Below are positions 56,068 through 63,217 of a DNA stretch of 64,000 nt, piece by piece; positions within the stretch are counted from its first letter, which is position 1; the number at the start of each line of letters is the position of its first letter. Origin of the DNA: GAS368 sp965227745. GTDB taxonomy: Bacteria; Verrucomicrobiota; Verrucomicrobiia; Opitutales; Opitutaceae. A model generated the notes under the pieces. It was not told the DNA's origin. It was given only the letters and a program-made list of their open reading frames with translations, and searched no databases. A program made the translations under genes and the position numbers. The stretch is taken from positions 1 to 64,000 of the forward strand of contig OZ245769.1 of NCBI GenBank assembly GCA_965227745.1, written 5' to 3'.

Positions 56068-56167
56068 GTCGCAGAGGACACAGAGGAGGCACAGAGACCA
56101 CGGAGAAAATCGCGGAAGTGATAGGACTTCTCGGTGATGTCTGTGCCTCCTCCGTGCTCTCTGTGAC
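56068..56167. repeat. Imperfect 30-bp inverted repeat between lysC and thrC
   Basis: Left arm 56068-56097 is complementary to 56138-56167 at 25 of 30 positions, with about 40 nt between. It is composed of cagagga/ctctgtg microrepeats; similar sequence (cacagagggcacggagg) occurs again at about 57797. The right arm ends 13 bp before the thrC ATG, so a hairpin would sit over its translation start. Confidence 0.6.
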
Positions 56168-56180
56168 TTAATTCGTTCCG

Positions 56181-57545
56181 ATGAAGTTTATCTCCACTCG
56201 CGGTCAGACTCCTTCCCTCGGCTTCTCCGATGCTGTCGCCACTGGCTTGGCGCCGGATGGCGGGTTGTTTTTGCCGGAGGCGTTGCCGGATATTTCGGGC
56301 AGCGTCGCGGCGTGGGAAAAGCTGTCGTATGCGGAGCTGTGCTTCGAGTTCATGCGGCTGTTTGCGACGGATATTCCGGCGGAGACGCTGCGGGGGATCG
56401 TGGCGGCGAGTTACACGAAGTTTTCCGATCCGGCGATCGCGCCGCTGAAATCGCTGGGCAAGGGGCTGTATGTGCTGGAGCTGTTTCACGGGCCGACGCT
56501 GGCGTTTAAGGACTTCGCATTGCAGTTGCTCGGCAATCTGTATGCGCACCAGTGCGCGACGCGGAAGCAGACGATCAATGTGCTGGGGGCGACCTCGGGC
56601 GACACGGGGGCGGCGGCGATCCATGGGTTGATCGGGCGTCCAGGGACGGCGATTTTTATTCTTTATCCCGACGGGCGGGTGTCGCCGTTGCAGGAGCGCC
56701 AGATGGCGTGCACGGGGGCGGAGAATGTCTTTGCGCTGGCGGTGGATGGGTCGTTTGACGATGCGCAGGCGGCGTTGAAGGAGATCTTTGGCGACCAGGA
56801 GTTTCGCACGCGGCACCGGCTGTCGGCGGTGAACTCGATCAACCTCGCGCGCGTGATGGCGCAGTGCGTGTACTACCTGTATGCGTGGTTGCGGCTGCCG
56901 GCGAGCGAGCGGGGTAATGCGGAGTTTGTGGTGCCGACGGGGAATTTCGGGAATGTGCTGGCGGGCTGGCTGCTGCAGCAGATGGGGATTCCGATCGCGG
57001 GCTTCAAGGTGGCGACGAACCAGAACGATATTCTCTACCGGCTGTTTACGACGGGGGAGTATCGCGTGGGCGATGTGCTGCCGAGCCTCGCGCCCTCGAT
57101 GGATATCCAGGTGGCGTCGAATTTCGAGCGGTTCATCTACTTCGCGGTGGGGCGCGATCCGGCGCGGGTGCGCGAGGTGATGGCGACGTTCAAGCGGACG
57201 GGGGCGTACACGTTTCCGAATTTCGACAGGGGGACGTTTAGCGCGTCGCGGTGCAACGACGCGGAGATCCCGGGGATCATCCAGCGCGTGTATAAGGATT
57301 ACGGATACATCGCGGACCCGCATACGGCATGCGGCTTCAAGGAGCTGACGCCGGGGCGGACGAGCGTGGTGCTGTCGACGGCGAGCCCGGCGAAGTTTCC
57401 CGACACGATCAAGGCGGCGATCGGCATCGAGCCGACGCATCCGAGTCTCGAGGCGCTGAAGGCGCGGCCGATCGTAAAGCATTTGATCAAGGCGACGCCG
57501 GAGGCGATCCGGGCGTTTATCGATCAGCGCGCGGTGGGGCGGTGA
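56181..57545 (+). CDS. thrC: Threonine synthase
   Basis: The PLP enzyme makes threonine from O-phosphohomoserine. The 454-residue protein has the PLP Lys110 in PTLAFKDFA, GATSGDTGAAA for phosphate binding and PTGNFGNVLAG. Start ATG at 56181 gives the family N-terminus (MKFISTRGQTPSLGFSDAVATGLAPDGGLFLPE, only the first part compared). Together with hom and lysC it completes the threonine branch. Confidence 0.95.
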   Translation: MKFISTRGQTPSLGFSDAVATGLAPDGGLFLPEALPDISGSVAAWEKLSYAELCFEFMRLFATDIPAETLRGIVAASYTKFSDPAIAPLKSLGKGLYVLELFHGPTLAFKDFALQLLGNLYAHQCATRKQTINVLGATSGDTGAAAIHGLIGRPGTAIFILYPDGRVSPLQERQMACTGAENVFALAVDGSFDDAQAALKEIFGDQEFRTRHRLSAVNSINLARVMAQCVYYLYAWLRLPASERGNAEFVVPTGNFGNVLAGWLLQQMGIPIAGFKVATNQNDILYRLFTTGEYRVGDVLPSLAPSMDIQVASNFERFIYFAVGRDPARVREVMATFKRTGAYTFPNFDRGTFSASRCNDAEIPGIIQRVYKDYGYIADPHTACGFKELTPGRTSVVLSTASPAKFPDTIKAAIGIEPTHPSLEALKARPIVKHLIKATPEAIRAFIDQRAVGR

Positions 57546-57602
57546 GGGGTGGACAGGGGACGGGGGACAAGGGGCAGGCGACAGAAGACAGGCGACAGGC
57601 GG

Positions 57603-57658
57603 CAGGGGACAGAAGGCAGAGGCGCGGGGGCAGGGGACAGAAGGCAGAGGCGCGGGGG
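57603..57658 (+). repeat. Exact 2 x 28-bp tandem repeat
   Basis: The unit begins caggggacagaaggcagagg and occurs twice in perfect tandem (57603-57630, 57631-57658). A degenerate third start follows. Confidence 0.85.
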
Positions 57659-57981
57659 CAGGGGACGGGGGGCAGAGGGCAAGGAGACGGAATGGTTTGA
57701 ACAGAAGGAAACGAAGGGAACGAAGGGTCAGGGGTGGGCGGGGGCTGGGGGTTTAGCGGGCGCTGGAGGTGGGTTGGGAGGTTTTTTCTTTTTTGTCACA
57801 GAGGGCACGGAGGGGTCACAGAGGACAGAAGACAGGCGACAGAAGACCGCGTCAGACGGCAGGCGATGGAAGACAGGGGATAGCGGGGGCTCTTGCCTTG
57901 GCGGCGGAGGGGCGGTGAGGGGGGGATGGCGATCTCCGAGCGCCGTCTTTAGGAGAGCCGAATGCCGGCGAGATTTTCATG

Positions 57982-58020
57982 TTCGCCCTCCCGACGGCGC
58001 CACGGAGGTCGCCGTCCACC
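57982..58020 (+). repeat. Dispersed repeat, family C, copy 2
   Basis: Matches 36013-36050 except for one inserted base. It lies 124 bp upstream of the cimA start. Confidence 0.7.
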
Positions 58021-58143
58021 TCAAGCCTCGCTTTCGGGTGGGCTTGGTTTACGCGAGCGGGGCAGGACGCGGAGAAACGTCCGCGTGACGCGTGAAAAGC
58101 TCCCTTGCCAGCGGGGGGGTGGGGCGTAACGCTCTGGGGTTCC

Positions 58144-59706
58144 ATGGGCACTGACGTCAAAATCTACGACACGACCTTGCGCGATGGCACGCAGGGTGAG
58201 GGGATCAGCTTTTCGGTCACCGACAAGCTGTTGATTGCCCAGCGGCTGGACCAGTTTGGGGTGGACTACATCGAGGGTGGGTTCCCGGGGTCGAATCCGC
58301 GCGATATCACGTTTTTCCAGGAGGCGAAGAACCTCAAGCTGAAGCATGCGCGGCTGGCGGCGTTTGGGTCGACGCGGCGCGCGGGGACCAAGGCGAGCGA
58401 GGATGCGCAGTTGAAGACGCTGCTCGATAGCGGCATGCCGGTCATGACGATCGTGGGCAAGACGTGGACCCTGCACGTGACCGAGATCCTGCGCACGACG
58501 CTGGAGGAGAATCTGGCGATGATCGAGGACTCCGCGCGGTACCTCGTGGCGCAGGGGCGCGAGGTGGTGTACGATGCCGAGCACTTTTTCGACGGGTACA
58601 AGAACGATCCGGACTACGCCCTGAAGACCCTGGCGGCGGCGCTACGGGGCGGCGCGAGCAATCTCACGCTGTGCGACACGAATGGCGGGACGCTCGTGGA
58701 CGATTTCAAGGACATCGTGGGCCGCGTGGTGAAGGAATTTGGCGGCGACAAAGTGGGCGTGCATTGCCACAACGACAGCGGGCTGGGCGTGGCGTTGACG
58801 ATCGGCGGCGTGGCGGCGGGCGCGACGCTGGTGCAGGGCACGGCGAATGGCTACGGCGAGCGGGTGGGCAATGCGAACCTGACGACGGTGCTGCCGAATT
58901 TGTTTTTGAAGATGGGGCGCACGGCGAATTGCTCCGGCAATCTCGCGCAGCTCCGCGACCTCTCGCTGTTTTTCGACGAACTGGCGAACCTGCGGCCCGA
59001 CCCGAAGGCGCCGTTTGTGGGGCACTCGGCGTTTGCGCACAAGGGCGGCTTGCACGCGAATGCGGCGCAGAAGGTGGCGCGGAGCTACGAGCACATCGAC
59101 CCGGCGCTGGTGGGCAATCGCACGCGCGTGCTGGTGTCGGACATGGCGGGGCGGAGCAGCCTCGCGCTGAAGGCGAAGGAGCTGGGGCTGGAGCTGGACG
59201 AGAAGCGCCCGGAGATGAAGGGGCTAATCGAGGAGCTGAAGGAGCGGGAATTTCGCGGGTACGAGTACGAGGCGGCGGACGCCTCGTTTCGCCTGCTGGT
59301 GGAAAAGCACCTGGGGCAGCGCAAGGCGTTGTTTGAGGTGGAGAGCTACCGGGTGACGATCGAGCGCCGCGGGGCGGACCTGCTCTCGGAGGCGACGGTG
59401 AAGCTGCGCGTGGGGGGCACGGTGGTGCACACGGTGGCGGAGGATGCGGGCCCGGTGGGCGCGCTGGACAAGGCGCTGCGGCTGGCGCTGGAGAAGACTT
59501 ATCCGCAGATCGGCGCGGTGAAGCTGCGCGACTACAAGGTGCGCATCCTGGAAAACACCGGGGCGACGGGCGCGCGGACGCGGGTGCTGATCGAGAGCGG
59601 CGACGGCGCACGCATCTGGGGCACGGTGGGCGTGAGCGACAATATCATCGACGCGAGTTGGGAAGCGCTGCGGGAGTCGGTGGAGTATAAGTTGTCGCGG
59701 GGGTGA
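58144..59706 (+). CDS. cimA: Citramalate synthase
   Basis: The enzyme condenses pyruvate and acetyl-CoA to (R)-citramalate, the threonine-independent entry to isoleucine. The 520-residue protein has the HMG-CoA-lyase-like barrel with DTTLRDGTQ at 9-17, GVHCHNDSGLGVA and the C-terminal LeuA dimer/regulatory domain. Length and the KIYDTTLRDGTQGEGISFS start distinguish it from 2-isopropylmalate synthase. Start at 58144 (MGTDVKIYD). The final 97 bp recur in decayed form at 60139-60235. Confidence 0.93.
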   Translation: MGTDVKIYDTTLRDGTQGEGISFSVTDKLLIAQRLDQFGVDYIEGGFPGSNPRDITFFQEAKNLKLKHARLAAFGSTRRAGTKASEDAQLKTLLDSGMPVMTIVGKTWTLHVTEILRTTLEENLAMIEDSARYLVAQGREVVYDAEHFFDGYKNDPDYALKTLAAALRGGASNLTLCDTNGGTLVDDFKDIVGRVVKEFGGDKVGVHCHNDSGLGVALTIGGVAAGATLVQGTANGYGERVGNANLTTVLPNLFLKMGRTANCSGNLAQLRDLSLFFDELANLRPDPKAPFVGHSAFAHKGGLHANAAQKVARSYEHIDPALVGNRTRVLVSDMAGRSSLALKAKELGLELDEKRPEMKGLIEELKEREFRGYEYEAADASFRLLVEKHLGQRKALFEVESYRVTIERRGADLLSEATVKLRVGGTVVHTVAEDAGPVGALDKALRLALEKTYPQIGAVKLRDYKVRILENTGATGARTRVLIESGDGARIWGTVGVSDNIIDASWEALRESVEYKLSRG

Positions 59707-59829
59707 GGGGCTGACTGCGATGACTGCGGGGTGGAGCCGGCGCGGTCGCCGCGCGGAGGGCGGACATACCGCCCAATCGGCGGCGGTTTCACTGGCCTCG
59801 GGCGGGGGCGCGAACAAAGTCTAACGGCG

Positions 59830-60102
59830 ATGAATCGGATGCCTTTCAACTCGCGGTCCAAGGTGGTGCGCGGGCTGCTCCTGCTCTTTGCGCTCTTTTG
59901 GCTGCGCGAACTGGCGACCTCGCTCAAGGACGGCTGGGCGTTTGGCGCGCGCGGGCTCAGCGCGAGGCGAGACGAGAACCCCGGGCTGTTTTACGTCTGC
60001 TGTGCCGGGTACGCGCTAGTCGCGGCGGGTTGCCTCTACGGGGCGCTGAGGTCAAATCCCGTGAAGCCCGGTGAAACCCAGCCGAAGTCCGTCAAGGAGT
60101 AG
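59830..60102 (+). CDS. Hypothetical small membrane protein
   Basis: The 90-residue protein has two hydrophobic segments (about 15-30 and 53-70) joined by a basic loop (GARGLSARRDENPG). I do not recognise a family. It lies between cimA and the duplicated cimA end, with chromosome-like GC content, so it is either an old resident gene or part of an inserted segment. Confidence 0.5.
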   Translation: MNRMPFNSRSKVVRGLLLLFALFWLRELATSLKDGWAFGARGLSARRDENPGLFYVCCAGYALVAAGCLYGALRSNPVKPGETQPKSVKE

Positions 60103-60138
60103 GTTGCTTGACTGATCAATCGCTTATTAACCAAGCAG

Positions 60139-60235
60139 GACGGCGCCCTTATCTAGGGCACGGTGGACGTTAGCGACACTATCATCGACGCGAGCTGGGA
60201 AGCGCTGCGGGAGTCGGTGGAGTATAAGTTGTCGC
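60139..60235 (+). pseudogene. Decayed duplicate of the cimA 3' end at the island boundary
   Basis: Positions 60139-60235 match cimA 59602-59698 at 89 of 97 bases, with a constant offset of 537. Among the eight differences three are synonymous, and one turns Trp (tgg) into an in-frame TAG. Similarity stops abruptly on both sides. Directly to the right (from 60236) the DNA becomes AT-richer and the minus-strand SIR2-linked operon ends at 60257. This is the kind of trace left by an integrated element that targets or restores a gene end. Confidence 0.8.
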
Positions 60236-60256
60236 AAGCGTGGGGTGGCTTCGGTT

Positions 60257-63211
60257 TCACCCAGACTGGGGTGAGCCTTGGTTTACTCGCCCGACATCCA
60301 GAAACGAAAGGAGCCCTTGCTTGAGCATAACTTCAAGCGTCGCTTCGGCTTGTTTTCTGACCTCTGGAACGTCGCTTTCGAATGCGCGCTCCAGCAGAGG
60401 CCGAATTTCCTTTTCCTGGAGTGACCAACGCACTTCATCGTTCATTTGCCGCACGAGAGCTTCCAAGAGTTGAAGCAACGGTAAAAGTCGCTCGGGATTA
60501 CTTCCTTGTTCTCCGATGTACCTCACTAAACGATAAGGGCGAGGACCGGAGGTTAGAAGATTCAAAGCACTAATCACTTGGCGCACTCGCCAATCAAAGG
60601 GGAAGCATTCGCAGCGAATCCAATCGGCAAACGCTGAGAGTTCTTCTTGGTAGTCTGTCGAGGAACCTGAAATTCCATGGGTAAAGCCTAGTATTTGGGC
60701 GAACCTTCGCTCCCAGACTTGCATTACGCGATTCCGCAGAGTGGTTGAGACGTCCTGTTGGGTCGCCTTTTCAAACGCTGAACCAATTTGTTCTATGACG
60801 GAGGCGCGTGTACTTGCTGAAGCGAGAAAGAAAAACTTATCGAGTGCAGTCTCACCGATATGATCTCCATCAAACGATGCGTTCCAGTGATAAAACGCAA
60901 TATGGACGCCTAGACGCGAACCGAATTCACGAGCATTTGAGCGCTGTTCTTCGTTATTCGCAGTGATCTTTTCAACCAAGGCCAACCCGGCGGCGATGAG
61001 GTTTGGGAAAGTTTGGATCACACCAACCATGGGATTATCGTACTTGAAGTGAGCCAGAACGGCAGCGTCGCGATGTTGGGGCCGATCCCCGGGAAATATC
61101 AGTTCTGGCCGTTGTTTCAGGTAGTCACCAAACAAGAACACAAGCAGGCGCAGACGTGAGCCCAGCAATGCGAAGAGCGCTGGAGACTCATCGGGATGTT
61201 GTAGACGGGCACTGATGACCTCAAAGATCCACGACTCTATCGGAGTCTTGTTTTCATTTTGCTGCATAGCAATGCCAAGAATAGCTTGCATTGCATCACC
61301 GCGTGCAGAGTTAATCGCCGTCATCAGCCAATCGTTCATCATCGCATTCGTCCGCTGGAGGCGGGGATCGCGTGCGTTTACTATTAGGCGCAGCAATTTA
61401 ACAACACGGGATTGCTGATCCGTGGAGAGCGTGACCTTTGCTTTTATTAAAGCTTCGAGAATCCTAGCTACAGAAAGCGTCGTCCAAGTAGGCTCAGGTT
61501 CTTCCTCGTCTTGGGGTACTCTTTCTGGACTCTTGAGCGACTGGGAAACAACCCATTCTGATAAGCCAAGCCACGTTTCTCTATCGAGTTCCGTAATTCC
61601 CGCACTAGTTGGTTGCCTCCCTGCGATTCGATCTGTCGCGCGGTCGAGAATGCGGTACAACATTTCAGGTCGCACAATCCTTTCCCACCATTTGCTCGCA
61701 GGATTGAAACGTTCCGGCGTGCGTTCAAGCAATGTTGCCAGCGTTGAAGCCAACGCCTCGACGGTCTCTTCAATCCACCACTCACGTCTGCTACTGCGAG
61801 TCTGGGGCGTCCAAGAATTGAGGAACTGCCAAAGCTCAGAGTCTGATTTCTCGGCTAGCTGTTCCACGGATAGCGGCGAAACCAATTCGATCGTCCGAGC
61901 TTCGGTGGCAGTAAAAGGCTTGTAGTCACCCGGCAAAATTGTGCGGTCTCGTTTGATGCGATCTCTTACCGTGCTTGTGAGCAGCGGCTCGATTGGTTGT
62001 AACTGACTGAACCAGAAGCGTTCCCGTTCAGTGCTGTTTTCCGCAGGCTTGCCTTGTTTGTCGAGAGGCCCGGCCAAAACGACATCAACGAACTTGTCGA
62101 CTTCTTCCGGTTGCAAAAACGATTCTCTGTTTTTTTCCGCGTGCCGTTGGAGTAGTTGCGCGAATTCGAAATTGTGTGAGTAGTCTACGCGACCCAAGTG
62201 AGGAAGGGCTTCAAGTACCTCGCGACGCGCAAAATCGCGCGTAGCATCAGGATATTCCGCGTAGAGTTGCCAGCGGACACGGGTGAAAAGTTCCCAGCGG
62301 TCAGACCTCAGTAGCGATTCTATTTGCGTAATCTTGAGACTATCATTGCCAATAAAAGCAAGGGCACAAGTTGCATAGAGCCGCGTAGCTAGAGTATTTT
62401 CAAGTTCACGTGTACCGGTCGGAGGATCCCTAAAATCTCCTATCCAGAATGTAGAGGGACTATCTCTTGCGGGATCATCTACAAGTTGATCATTCCAAGG
62501 ACCTCGTTTGCTAGATTCTTCAGGTGTACGGCGTATAACCGCCCAGCGCGATAGAGCATCAAAATAGATGCGCGCTATCTCTAGGGGGAATTCTTCCGCA
62601 AGGTGGCCGACGAGCTTGCGATCAATTTCGCTTAACTGCCAGTGCTGATCAAGTCGCGCCTGGTCTTCGAATGAGGTCCGCGCGGTTGCGGCGATGAATG
62701 CTCCGAGGATCCCTACGGCCTCAATTTTTGCGGATGCTTTAATCCAAGCTTGCAGTAGCCCTTCAATCCATACGGCGGTTGCGCGATGGGTAGTTTCGGC
62801 TAAATAGACAGCAAGTGGATGTACAGACGTAATTGCCTTCTGGTCGTGTAAATTAACGAGACAGCGTAGGACTTGATCGGCGTTCGCGTGGACCGTTGCC
62901 AATGGAATCCGCAGAAGGATTGCGGCAACTTTGGAAGGGAACATATCGGCAAAACGAGCCAGTGCGAATAAAGGAAGTCGGCCACGGACAATTGAACGTC
63001 TGTCCAACTGAGATGTGTTGGCTGAGGATTTTGAAAAGTAACCGTGATGCTCAAGGGTGGGAAGCCAGGCGTCATCTTTCAGCTCGCTGAAAAATAGTTC
63101 ATCGTATGGAGGCCCGTCGGCGACAAGCGCGAGGGCGCGAGAGATGCCCTCGGCATCGGGCAAAGTGATCGCCGCGGATTTGAGCCATTGTAGTTGGGCC
63201 TGAAGAGTCAT
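60257..63211 (-). CDS. 984-residue, probably alpha-helical protein of unknown family, paired with a SIR2 gene
   Basis: No family was recognised. The sequence looks all-helical and repeat-like (many LL/AxxL and xWxxL patterns, C-terminal VRKQAEATLEVMLKQGLL), consistent with a HEAT-like solenoid. No Walker A, nuclease, protease or transmembrane signature was found. The N-terminus (MTLQAQLQWLKSA) and a WLPTLEHHGYF segment are the most recognisable parts. It starts 6 bp after the SIR2 stop, so the two genes form one operon. Base composition is clearly lower in GC than the rest of the window. It could sense infection or hold the SIR2 protein inactive; this is inference from the context alone. Confidence 0.75.
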   Translation of the reverse strand: MTLQAQLQWLKSAAITLPDAEGISRALALVADGPPYDELFFSELKDDAWLPTLEHHGYFSKSSANTSQLDRRSIVRGRLPLFALARFADMFPSKVAAILLRIPLATVHANADQVLRCLVNLHDQKAITSVHPLAVYLAETTHRATAVWIEGLLQAWIKASAKIEAVGILGAFIAATARTSFEDQARLDQHWQLSEIDRKLVGHLAEEFPLEIARIYFDALSRWAVIRRTPEESSKRGPWNDQLVDDPARDSPSTFWIGDFRDPPTGTRELENTLATRLYATCALAFIGNDSLKITQIESLLRSDRWELFTRVRWQLYAEYPDATRDFARREVLEALPHLGRVDYSHNFEFAQLLQRHAEKNRESFLQPEEVDKFVDVVLAGPLDKQGKPAENSTERERFWFSQLQPIEPLLTSTVRDRIKRDRTILPGDYKPFTATEARTIELVSPLSVEQLAEKSDSELWQFLNSWTPQTRSSRREWWIEETVEALASTLATLLERTPERFNPASKWWERIVRPEMLYRILDRATDRIAGRQPTSAGITELDRETWLGLSEWVVSQSLKSPERVPQDEEEPEPTWTTLSVARILEALIKAKVTLSTDQQSRVVKLLRLIVNARDPRLQRTNAMMNDWLMTAINSARGDAMQAILGIAMQQNENKTPIESWIFEVISARLQHPDESPALFALLGSRLRLLVFLFGDYLKQRPELIFPGDRPQHRDAAVLAHFKYDNPMVGVIQTFPNLIAAGLALVEKITANNEEQRSNAREFGSRLGVHIAFYHWNASFDGDHIGETALDKFFFLASASTRASVIEQIGSAFEKATQQDVSTTLRNRVMQVWERRFAQILGFTHGISGSSTDYQEELSAFADWIRCECFPFDWRVRQVISALNLLTSGPRPYRLVRYIGEQGSNPERLLPLLQLLEALVRQMNDEVRWSLQEKEIRPLLERAFESDVPEVRKQAEATLEVMLKQGLLSFLDVGRVNQGSPQSG

Positions 63212-63217
63212 TAAATT

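Larger units (their letters stand above)
57546..58143. other. Repeat-rich intergenic region between thrC and cimA
   Basis: About 600 bp with no convincing gene. The first 300 bp are purine-rich microrepeats of the gacag/ggcag type, including an exact 28-bp tandem duplication (57603-57630 and 57631-57658) and a cacagagggcacggagg element at about 57797 like the one upstream of thrC. A family C dispersed repeat lies at 57982-58020. Apparent ORFs here follow the repeats and are not credible. Confidence 0.65.

Noticed and set aside
57549..58088. Plus-strand ORF in the thrC-cimA gap
   Set aside because: The translation mirrors the purine microrepeats (RGTRGRRQKTGDRR type) and has no protein-like pattern.
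60139..60235. Duplicate of the cimA end as an alternative functional cimA C-terminus
   Set aside because: An in-frame TAG, lack of the rest of the gene and a diverged end exclude function.
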